DNA of 64,000 bases, from assembly GCA_014728295.1 (NCBI GenBank), contig WJLW01000089.1, positions 62,001-126,000 of the forward strand. The letters run 5' to 3'. Origin of the DNA: Chitinivibrionales bacterium (GTDB taxonomy: Bacteria; Fibrobacterota; Chitinivibrionia; Chitinivibrionales; WJKA01). Made by a program: the position numbers and the translations under genes. The notes below the pieces were generated by a model. That model saw only the letters and a program-made list of their open reading frames with translations, was not told where the DNA came from and made no database searches. The number at the start of each line of letters is the position of its first letter. Position 1 is the first letter of the stretch. This document shows, one piece after another, positions 34,307 through 42,278 of the stretch.

Positions 34307-37108
34307 ATGATGATGCAGAAAAAGATGTTACCGGCGCGTGGCGCAGCATTGGCCGCCGCCTTGATCCTCTTTGTTTGCTGCGGCAAAAAAGAGCCCGGAC
34401 TGCAGCTCCAGGCCGATATCGTTGTCGGCAATGCGACTGTACTACGTGAGGGTAAACAGGCTGAAACACTTGAAAAGGAAGCACTGCTTCGGCCCGGTGA
34501 TATTCTCACGATTCCACAAGGAGCTAAGCTTAAGCTGAGTGCCGGACTCGGCAATACGTTCTACCTTAATGCAGAATCGGAAATTAGCATCGATCAGAAG
34601 CTCCGGGATAATGGAGCTGCCGCGTTGGTAATTAAGCTGGTGAAAGGTGAAATTTATTCCGTTGTCAATGACCCCAAGATGATTGGGGGTTCCCTGGAAA
34701 TCGATGCCACCGTTGGGAACGTGCGGTGCACTTCCGGCCAGTTCAGTGCCGCCAAAGCCGCCACCCGGTTGACGGTTAATACACTTGTCGGATCGGTGGA
34801 TATCGTGACCGCAGGCGACAAGGACTATACCGTCAATGCCTGCACGCACTGGATGATTGCAGGTGTTAATGCCGAACCCCAACAGCGCCATGTGTGGGAA
34901 GATGATATCACCCCCCTGAAAATCTGGATTGGCAAGACAACTATTGCTTCGGCTCTCTCACTCGCAAATTGCGGTGGTGGTATTGACGCCGAAGAGAATG
35001 CCACTCCCGTTTTTACCGATCAACCGCAAAGCCTGGCAAAGGTGGGCAAGCCTTACTCGGCTTCGGTTTCCGCGGCCGATCCTGAAAGCACGGTGGTCAC
35101 CTATTCGCTGGTATCCGGTCCGCAGGGAATGACCATTGATGCACAAACCGGGCAAATCGCCTATACGCCTTCGGAAGAAGGCGAAGTCAGAGTCCAGGTC
35201 AGAGCCACCGATGAAAACAGCAAATTCAGTGATATGGATTTTACGATAACCGTCTCCGATGAAGCGGCCCGGCAGCTCAAAGCGCGTCTGAAGGCCGCTC
35301 GTATGGCAGGTCCGGCCGATCCTGTTGTGATTGATGCATCCGGTTCCCGAAACGGCAGCCTCGGCCCGAAAGGTTTGAGTTATCGTTTTGATATCAATGG
35401 GGACGGCGCCTGGGATTATCCAAAGAACGGTGAATTCGGTTCGAAAGGGAAAATTACGCATACTTTCCAGAAAGAGGGTACGTTCAATGTTGTTCTGCAG
35501 ATCAAAAACGGAGACGGACAAACCGCGCGCTACAGCAGAAGCATTGTGATCAACACTCCCCCCAAAGCCGCTCTGACAATCGACCCTCAGTTCGGATCCA
35601 AAATTGCCTCATTCACGCTCGACGCCTCCCGAAGCAGTGATGTCAAAGACGGTGACGCACTGCAGTATCGGTGGGATTTTGGCGGCGACGGGGAGTGGGA
35701 TACGCCGGATGACGGGACGTTCGGCCAGCAAAACAACCTTACTCATTCTTTTGACGACACCGGTACGCATACGGTCATCGTGCAAGTCAAAGATTCGGAC
35801 GGCAGCACATCTGCAGCCCGCAGCCAGGTGGAAATTTCGGAAGTGCTGGCAATTGATACGCTGATCGCCGGCGATTCAATCAGCGTCGGTTCGTTGCATG
35901 AAGTAAAATGCAGGTCGACGATGCCGGTGATTGAATATGCCTGGGATTTTGACGGTGACGGCGCCTTTGACAAGCGTGGCGCCGATTCGGTAGGAGCACA
36001 TGCATACGAGAAAGAAGGCAGCTATGGCCTCACCTGTCGCATCAGGGATGAGAGTGGGCAAACAGCAACCAAAACAAAAACTGTCGTCGTGGTCAATGCG
36101 GGCGCAACTGTTGATGCGAAAGGCCCCTATACCGTCGGCGTCAATTCACCCCTGAGTGTTGAGGGTACGGCAAAAGATCCCGATAGTAAAATTATTTCGT
36201 ATTCATGGGACTTTGACGGTGACGGCAAGTTTGATTTTTCTTCGTCAACATCGGCTGAAACAGAATACACGTTTCGCAACGCCGGCTCCTACGGGATAGC
36301 TTTGACGGTAAAAACCGGCGACGGGAAATCGTATACCGATTCTGCCCGGGTTGTGGTTGAAAATACCGGCCCTAAAGCATTTGCCGGCAAAGATATCATC
36401 TCGCGCAAAGGCCGCAAAGTAGAGCTCACCGGCAGCGGGCGCGATGAAGACGGCGCTATTGTCAAATACGAATGGGACTTCAATGCCGATGGTACCTTTG
36501 ACTGGAGATCTGCAGATACCGGCTTCGTCAAACATGAATACGACGAATTCAGTACTGCCGTATTGAAGGTGACCGACTCCGACGGTGCCACGGCATTTGA
36601 TACGGTCAAGATTGTCATCTGTCCGCGCGGTATGGAACCGGTCAGAGAAGGGCGGTTTTGTGTTGATACCTACGAATACCCCAATCAGCGTGGCAAACTC
36701 CCGGCCGGCAATATGTCTTTCGGGGACGCCCAAAAAGCATGTCGTGATGCCGGGAAGCGCTTATGCACCGCAAATGAGTGGGAAATTGCCTGCAAGGGTT
36801 CGGGACGCAAAAATTCTGCCTATCCCTACGGCGACAAATACGAGGTAGAAAATTGTAATACCATGGGCAATAGCTGGGCCTCCAACAAGATTTCCAAATC
36901 GGGTGATTTTAACACGTGCAAAAGCCGGTATGACGCCCTCGATATGAGCGGCAATGTGGCGGAATGGACCTCATCCGGCACGAGTGACAAGGCATATGTC
37001 TACGGCGGATTCTGGCAAAGCAGTGCCGATCAGAGCACCTGCGATGCAAAAGTACTTCTCGAAAAAAATAAGAAGTATTTTTACGCCGGAACCAGATGCT
37101 GCAAATAA
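34307..37108 (+). CDS. Exported FecR-like / PKD-repeat / formylglycine-enzyme-like surface protein
   Basis: A 933-residue exported protein. A signal sequence ends near FVCCGKK (lipoprotein-like, although the lipobox is not canonical). A FecR-like region follows (about residues 35-190: LRPGDILTIPQGAKLKLSAG), then an Ig/cadherin-like domain (about 225-320: VTYSLVSGPQGMTIDAQTG). About five PKD domains follow (about 340-765), each with WDF-type and D-x-D-G-D calcium-like loops such as YSWDFDGDGKFDF. The C-terminal domain (about 770-933) is a sulfatase-modifying-factor fold (GKRLCTANEWEIACKG; ALDMSGNVAEWTSSG). It likely acts on the cell surface; catalysis by the last domain is doubtful. lnt overlaps its 3' end by 13 bases. 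Confidence 0.85.
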   Translation: MMMQKKMLPARGAALAAALILFVCCGKKEPGLQLQADIVVGNATVLREGKQAETLEKEALLRPGDILTIPQGAKLKLSAGLGNTFYLNAESEISIDQKLRDNGAAALVIKLVKGEIYSVVNDPKMIGGSLEIDATVGNVRCTSGQFSAAKAATRLTVNTLVGSVDIVTAGDKDYTVNACTHWMIAGVNAEPQQRHVWEDDITPLKIWIGKTTIASALSLANCGGGIDAEENATPVFTDQPQSLAKVGKPYSASVSAADPESTVVTYSLVSGPQGMTIDAQTGQIAYTPSEEGEVRVQVRATDENSKFSDMDFTITVSDEAARQLKARLKAARMAGPADPVVIDASGSRNGSLGPKGLSYRFDINGDGAWDYPKNGEFGSKGKITHTFQKEGTFNVVLQIKNGDGQTARYSRSIVINTPPKAALTIDPQFGSKIASFTLDASRSSDVKDGDALQYRWDFGGDGEWDTPDDGTFGQQNNLTHSFDDTGTHTVIVQVKDSDGSTSAARSQVEISEVLAIDTLIAGDSISVGSLHEVKCRSTMPVIEYAWDFDGDGAFDKRGADSVGAHAYEKEGSYGLTCRIRDESGQTATKTKTVVVVNAGATVDAKGPYTVGVNSPLSVEGTAKDPDSKIISYSWDFDGDGKFDFSSSTSAETEYTFRNAGSYGIALTVKTGDGKSYTDSARVVVENTGPKAFAGKDIISRKGRKVELTGSGRDEDGAIVKYEWDFNADGTFDWRSADTGFVKHEYDEFSTAVLKVTDSDGATAFDTVKIVICPRGMEPVREGRFCVDTYEYPNQRGKLPAGNMSFGDAQKACRDAGKRLCTANEWEIACKGSGRKNSAYPYGDKYEVENCNTMGNSWASNKISKSGDFNTCKSRYDALDMSGNVAEWTSSGTSDKAYVYGGFWQSSADQSTCDAKVLLEKNKKYFYAGTRCCK

Positions 37109-38700
37109 TTAAGAACATACGAACCTGGTATACAGCGAAAAACCGGTGGTGGATACCCCTCCTCACCGGTTTCAGCTATGCGTTATGCCTTCCGCCGTTT
37201 AACCACACCCTGCATTTCGGTTTTGCGCTCTTTCCGCTTCTGTCGGGAATCATTCTCCTGCCGCTGTTTGGATTTGCCTCGCAAATGACCGGACGGCGCT
37301 GGGCGGTGCACTGCTACCTGTATGGCGTAACCGCATCGCTGAGCCAGTTCTACTGGTTTGCCAATGTCGTGGCCGAAGGTCTGTGGCATCTCATCTTGAT
37401 GGGGCTTGCCGCAGCCGCTTTGTTCATGGGCCTGTTTTATCTGCTTGCCGGATTTTTGTTTCGTTTTTTGCAGAACAGATTTCCCGATGCGATCCTGCTT
37501 TTTTTTCCGGCAACGTGGGTATGCCTCGAGTATTTGCGCAGCGTGGGGGAGATTGCTTTTCCCTGGGCGCTGCTGGGATATGCCTGGACGCCGGTTTTGC
37601 CGATAGCGCAGGCTGCAAGCGTCGCCGGCGTGTTCGGGTTTTCGTTCGTGGTCGTTCTTGTAAACGTCGTCGTCTGGAAGTGGCTGCAGCACCTGAGCGC
37701 GATGCGCCGGTCTCCCTATCTGATGCGACTCACAGCAACCCTGGTTATGATCATTGCGTTCGAATGTATCTGGGGATGGTTACGCATGTCATTTGCCACG
37801 CAGCCCGACAAAGACGTTACCGTGTCGCTGGTGCAAAGTGATGTCAATCAGAACCAGTGGGGCAATAAGTCGCTTGATACTTCATTTGCTATTGCAGAAA
37901 CCCTGGTATATCAGGCTGCCCAAGCACAACCGGATGTAATTATTCTGCCCGAAAGCGCGTTGCTCTGTTATCTGCTGAGACGCCCAAAGCTTACCCATCG
38001 CGTCTATACCTGGATGGATTCGGTGAAGGCCCCCCTCATCCTGGGCGCCTTGCACTGGGATCGCTCCCCGAAAGATTCTCCCTATAATTACCTGGTCTAC
38101 AATGCAGCTCTGATGCTCAAACCCCAATCCCGCTTTTTCGATAAATACTACAAAATAAAGCTAGTGCCTTTTTCCGAAGCCATGCCGTTCGAGGGAATAC
38201 TCCCCATTCTCAGCCGCGTCAATCTCGGAGAAGCAGATTTTCAGCGCGGAAACGAGCATACGATTTTTAGTTTCCCGCCCCACGCAAAAGGTGCGCCGTT
38301 GATTTGCTACGAGATCATTTTCCCCGGCTACGTGCGCAAACGCATCAGGGCCGGCGCAAATCTGCTGGTCAATATTACCAATGACGGTTGGTTCGGCAGG
38401 TCGACCGCCCCCTATCAACATGCGGTCATGGCACAAATGCGGTGCATCGAAAACGGTACATCACTTGTCAGATGCGCCAATTCCGGCATCAGCATGATGG
38501 TCGATCAGTTTGGCCGGGTGCTTGGGAAAACGGATCTGTATGAACGCACGATCCTTACCGGCAGGGTAAGTGCGCGCCGGATTCGCACATTGTATAATCG
38601 TATCGGCGACTGGCCGGCCTGGGTATCGCTGATACTGGTGCTGTATGCCTTTACGGCCGGAATCGTACGCTCATCAGCCAGTTCATCGCGCAGCAAGTAG
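37096..38700 (+). CDS. lnt: Apolipoprotein N-acyltransferase
   Basis: A 534-residue inner-membrane enzyme that adds the third acyl chain to lipoproteins. The N-terminal about 230 residues hold several membrane helices; a nitrilase domain follows with its catalytic residues in order: Glu286 (ILPESAL), Lys355 (YKIKLVPFSE) and Cys404 (LICYEIIF). ITNDGWFG is also conserved. It overlaps the 3' end of the surface-protein gene and the convergent gene after it. Its presence supports a diderm cell. Confidence 0.95.
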   Translation: MLQIIKNIRTWYTAKNRWWIPLLTGFSYALCLPPFNHTLHFGFALFPLLSGIILLPLFGFASQMTGRRWAVHCYLYGVTASLSQFYWFANVVAEGLWHLILMGLAAAALFMGLFYLLAGFLFRFLQNRFPDAILLFFPATWVCLEYLRSVGEIAFPWALLGYAWTPVLPIAQAASVAGVFGFSFVVVLVNVVVWKWLQHLSAMRRSPYLMRLTATLVMIIAFECIWGWLRMSFATQPDKDVTVSLVQSDVNQNQWGNKSLDTSFAIAETLVYQAAQAQPDVIILPESALLCYLLRRPKLTHRVYTWMDSVKAPLILGALHWDRSPKDSPYNYLVYNAALMLKPQSRFFDKYYKIKLVPFSEAMPFEGILPILSRVNLGEADFQRGNEHTIFSFPPHAKGAPLICYEIIFPGYVRKRIRAGANLLVNITNDGWFGRSTAPYQHAVMAQMRCIENGTSLVRCANSGISMMVDQFGRVLGKTDLYERTILTGRVSARRIRTLYNRIGDWPAWVSLILVLYAFTAGIVRSSASSSRSK

Positions 38701-39391
38701 CTCGATTTTTGCCCCCACCTGTACCGGCGAGGTGTAGCCGGTTTGCGTTGCGGGCAGGGGCAGTGCTGCATAGAGACTGAACTGCACCGGTTCCAGAATC
38801 GGAAAGCTTATTCCACCATTAACACCCACTGCGTTTTCGTAGCGGAGTTTACCTTCGATAAGTGCGTAGGGCTGAAATTTATTCTGAAAACCGGCAAAAA
38901 TGCCGAACCCGTAGCCCGGTTCCAGATTGATGAAGAAGGAATTGCGATTAGAGAAGACTGTACGGGTAAATACGGTATTTTCCAGCAAGGAGTCATTTTC
39001 GTGAATCGTTTGGGAACCCGCAATGGCATCCAAAACAAATTCGGGTCGAAAACCTACTGTAAAGTGTTCATTGGACACTACCGGGCGGACAAAAAGAGCG
39101 GCTTCGAAATGCCGTTCGTTGTGAAGGTAGTTATATCGTTTCGGTGCCGAATAACTGGCTTGTCGTGTGTTGTGAAGAATCCTGGACAACCAGTACGTGC
39201 GGCTCGCGGACAGAACTCTGGAACCCACCGCTCATAACGACCATGCCGCGCCTGCCACGCCACCCGGTGTCGATGTGGTTGAGCTGGGAGGAACGGTGGA
39301 AGGTTATGTGTTCATGACGTGTTGTGGAGACGGTTGAGCTGCACCGGCTCAGCATAAGGGCCACAAGCGCCATGAGGATTGAGCGGTTCAT
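38683..39391 (-). pseudogene. Outer-membrane beta-barrel protein gene split by a probable frameshift
   Basis: Two minus-strand frames overlap. 39391-39131 starts MNRSILMALVALMLSRCSS, a lipoprotein-like signal with Arg at -1 of the Cys instead of Gly or Ala. 39228-38683 carries alternating, aromatic-rich strands (FFINLEPGYGFGIFAGF; YALIEGKLRYENAVGVNGG) and ends in a beta-barrel-like sequence. Neither looks complete: one has the signal and no body, the other the body and no signal. A single-base shift between about 39140 and 39300 would join them. It could be a true pseudogene or a sequencing error. It overlaps the end of lnt by 18 bases. Confidence 0.5.
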
Positions 39392-39467
39392 CTTGAGTAC
39401 TCTTGCACTTTGTCGTGGCTCTGCTCCTGCTCACGACAGGCTCTTTGCATTTGCTTATGAATGCAAA

Positions 39468-39905
39468 TCAGTACTGAATCGTAATTGGAAAGTTCACCCC
39501 GGGCTGCAGCGTGATTGCGGGCAATGTCCTGGCGTACGGCAGCGGACTGACAAGCTGAAACTCCAGCACGATCGGGACGCCCGTCGGAACGTTATCCATG
39601 GAAAAGGTGACGTCGTTCTTCGTACCGCGTGCCACAAGGCGCGTACCCCGTATCTTTACATAATAAAGCAGACTGCTGACAGGTAGCGAGGCAATGTCAA
39701 TTGTCACCTCGATCCTGGATGCTGCCGCCAGCAGGATCGTGCCGATATCTTTCTGCTTGCCGTAGTCGGCTTGCGTTACCTCGACTTCGACAGCTTTGGA
39801 TTTGCCGGCGCCGTTGTTGACTTCAACGAAATACGTATTGGCAAATACCGGTTTTATGCTGAAGTTGCCCTCGCTGTCGGTTGTTGCCTGCGTGGTGCCA
39901 GGTAT
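39468..39905 (-). pseudogene. C-terminal remnant of a carboxypeptidase-regulatory-like beta-sandwich protein
   Basis: From about 39905 leftward the frame reads GTTQATTDSEGNFSIKPV, typical of the end of a carboxypeptidase-regulatory-like domain, then a second beta-rich segment (IEVTIDIASLPVSSLLYYVK) ending at the stop at 39468. There is no signal peptide; the normal N-terminus is missing. Upstream it runs straight into the truncated TIGR02147 gene in another frame. Confidence 0.6.
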
Positions 39906-40345
39906 CCGGCGATATCGCGGCACAAGCTGTCGATATCTTCCCGCCACGGCAGAATGCTCAGCAATTCCCGGATGACCACATAATACCAGTGCTCGAGCAT
40001 TGCATACTGGTGTGCGGCGATGGTCCCGGTGCGCGTCATGCGAAACTTCTGGAGCTGTTCAAAGTAGTGGTCCTTTTCAAGTTGTTTCTTCGCCTGATTG
40101 AATTGCACCAGCAGTTCTAAATATGATTTTTCCTTGCTGTCGAGTCTGAATATTTTGCCGATCTTCAGCATATGCTCCTGCGAGAGATTGCGCTGACCTT
40201 TGATGATACGGGTAAAAAATCCCGCATCACACTGCAGGCTCTGAGCAACATATCGGAATGAATAGGCAGGATTTGAGGCCTTCTTCGCATGAATGAAATC
40301 CTGCATGTACTGACGATAGTCAAGATATTCGAATATCGGTTTCAC
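39854..40345 (-). pseudogene. Truncated TIGR02147-family regulator
   Basis: GTG 40345 starts KPIFEYLDYRQYMQDFI, followed by a helix-turn-helix-like region (FRYVAQSLQCDAGFFTRIIKG) and the conserved FNQAKKQLEKDHYFEQL and HWYYVVIREL. This is the TIGR02147 family first described as a large paralogous set in Fibrobacter, where members are about 270-290 residues. Here the match stops after DSLCRDIAGYL, near residue 145, and the frame ends at 39854 inside the next remnant. The C-terminal half is therefore gone. It is likely non-functional or altered. Confidence 0.7.
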
Positions 40346-40570
40346 AGCACATCCGTGCAATAATATACCGCCGACGCTGATGCCGAGTCAATAAAATGGG
40401 CACAATTGCGTTGCCGGATTGGCAACAGCGGGAAATCATTCATATGCCACAATGTCCGGGTAGTCTATCCAGAACAGATCCTAATTAAATTGTTCACCCG
40501 AATACCTCCGGAACCACCGCACATTCACTGAGTAGGCCGCGAGCAAGTGTCTGGTATTGCAGGCTATCGT

Positions 40571-40691
40571 GCTAACACAAATCTAACACTACGCTAACAA
40601 AAATATAACACAAAGCTAATGCGATGCTAACATCACGTAAACATTTTACTAACCAGAAACTAATGATATTGTAACACTTTCCTAACATTGT
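40571..40691 (+). repeat. Array of eleven 11-bp TAAC direct repeats
   Basis: Eleven consecutive 11-bp units start at 40571, 40582, 40593, 40604, 40615, 40626, 40637, 40648, 40659, 40670 and 40681. Each carries TAAC, TAAT or (once) AAAC at unit positions 3-6; the consensus is GCTAACA plus four free bases. A twelfth match (GCTAATTCAAA) sits in phase at 40703 after one degenerate unit. One helical turn per unit fits a tandemly bound OmpR/PhoB-type response regulator. The array ends just before a possible -10 (about 40725-40733) of the porin-like gene. Confidence 0.9.
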
Positions 40692-40724
40692 GGCGTATGA
40701 GTGCTAATTCAAAGCATTTTTAGC

Positions 40725-40733
40725 AATAATATA
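40725..40733 (+). promoter_or_regulatory. Possible -10 element downstream of the repeat array
   Basis: AATAATATA lies about 17-20 bases after the last in-phase unit (40703-40713), which would cover the -35 position. That geometry matches activator-dependent promoters of the PhoB class. No TTGACA is visible. The leader to ATG 40882 would be about 140 bases. Confidence 0.4.
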
Positions 40734-40881
40734 GCTCCTGTGTTGTGGTGTTAGTTTTGCATTAATCACTTACCAAATGGAGGTGCTTCACGCGTTCAGT
40801 TCTCTTACAAACATTTTTGCAGCCAGATTGATGGCTCCATTTTTGAAATAATCAATTAAAACCTTCTTAAGGAAACCTACA

Positions 40882-41823
40882 ATGAAACTTGGTTTTGCCA
40901 TTATTGTCGTGACCGTGCTTGATGCCGGTATACTCAATGCGTCTCAGACAGACTACACAGCTTCGGCGTTGGTGCAGGGAACAAAAAAGTCCGCTGATGC
41001 CACAACGGGGAATATAGACAAAATGTTTGCGCGAGGGGAGTTGAAAGCGCAATTATCGGTCGCGGACAACAAAACAGGCGGTATGTTGCACCTCCGCTTT
41101 GAGGCGCCCTTCGGCGACAAAGCCATTACCAAACTGCGGCAGGCATTCTGGGACATGACCGTTGCACAGTTCCTTACTTTTCGCGGTGGCCGATGGTATT
41201 CATTGTATACCCCCGGCGTTTATTTCGGACGCTATCTGCATGGCGTGAGCGATAAGGGAAGCGGAGCATTTTGCACCAATTACACGCCTGTCGATGGTTT
41301 TCGGGCTTTAGTGGCCATTGACCAGGCGAACACGGCGATCCATGTGGGAGTGCTGCCGCAAGATGCGCAGTTCGAGAATATCTACTCCATGATTCGACTG
41401 GAATCGCAGCCAATGGAAAAGCTTTCACTACGCCTGGGAACCAATATCGCGGTAGTGAGCTCCGGGGAAAGCGACGGAAAGCATCGTTTCACACTTAGCG
41501 GACAATATTCCATCCTGAAGGACCTGAACCTGCTTGCAGAATGGGGCAATGTCGATATGGGACAATTCCGTGATAATAGCTGGTTTGTGTTTGGCCTGGA
41601 TATACCAGCAGCCAAAATTCTGGACAAGCTCCGCTTTGAGGCTGAGTTTACCAAAAACCGCCTGCAACAAAACAGTGACGGGGATTTTGCCTGGATGGTT
41701 GTGCTGGTGAAGAAAGTCAAAAAACTGAAGATTAACCTGAATATCGGCGCCGATCCCGCGAAAATTGGATCAGAGAGCGCCGGTGATGTCGGTGCGCATC
41801 TGCGGCTGTCAACTAAATTCTAA
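40882..41823 (+). CDS. Porin-like outer-membrane protein
   Basis: A 313-residue exported protein: an N-terminal hydrophobic signal (about residues 1-20, ending near NASQ), then strands with alternating hydrophobic residues (LHLRFEAPFGD; VVSSGESDGKHRFTLSGQYS; KLKINLNIGADP), and a C-terminal Phe (LRLSTKF), as expected for an outer-membrane barrel. The N-terminal part (ELKAQLSVADNKTGGMLHLR) looks like the start of phosphate- or carbohydrate-selective porins. AAGGAA lies before ATG 40882. Its promoter is preceded by the 11-bp array, so it is probably strongly regulated. Confidence 0.75.
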   Translation: MKLGFAIIVVTVLDAGILNASQTDYTASALVQGTKKSADATTGNIDKMFARGELKAQLSVADNKTGGMLHLRFEAPFGDKAITKLRQAFWDMTVAQFLTFRGGRWYSLYTPGVYFGRYLHGVSDKGSGAFCTNYTPVDGFRALVAIDQANTAIHVGVLPQDAQFENIYSMIRLESQPMEKLSLRLGTNIAVVSSGESDGKHRFTLSGQYSILKDLNLLAEWGNVDMGQFRDNSWFVFGLDIPAAKILDKLRFEAEFTKNRLQQNSDGDFAWMVVLVKKVKKLKINLNIGADPAKIGSESAGDVGAHLRLSTKF

Positions 41824-42278
41824 CAGCAGGCGGTTTTGGCCCCCGTTGCCAGCGTACAGCACGCATATACGATTTTCTCCGCACACCAGGCTCGCAACCG
41901 AGTGGGCTTACGAGACAACTTCATGTATCAACGAGTTACATCAGTCCATGGCCAGGAAAAGCGTGTATGGGGTCAGCATTCAACTCTTAACTCCATTTGC
42001 CGATTGCACCTAGTACAGACAAAGGTCATTTTCTACCTGAGTTGCTGATACTCCTGGCTCTGAGGCTAAACGGGCTACCATACGTCGAAACTCAGAACCA
42101 AGATTTCTTCTGTTTCGTAGCCATAATGATACCTCCTGATAATGCAAATAAATTTTGCATATATGGGTGTCTACAATCAACCAAAAGAAGACATAGAAAC
42201 GGTCGGAATCAGGGACGACAAGGTATCCGGGAGGTATGGCACATAGAGTGCCAAAAACCAGCACAGCACAAGCACGTG
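41824..42278. other. Intergenic region with one minimal ORF remnant
   Basis: 455 bases between the porin-like gene and the HTH-SLOG gene. On the minus strand a perfect AGGAGG (42132-42137) precedes ATG 42124, but that frame stops after ten codons (MATKQKKSWF); a +1 frame then runs 23 codons to 42010. This could be a frameshifted small gene. Nothing else is recognisable. Confidence 0.4.

Noticed and set aside
40571-40713. CRISPR array
   Set aside because: Units are only 11 bp with no unique spacers; they are a protein-binding-type direct repeat. No cas genes are present.
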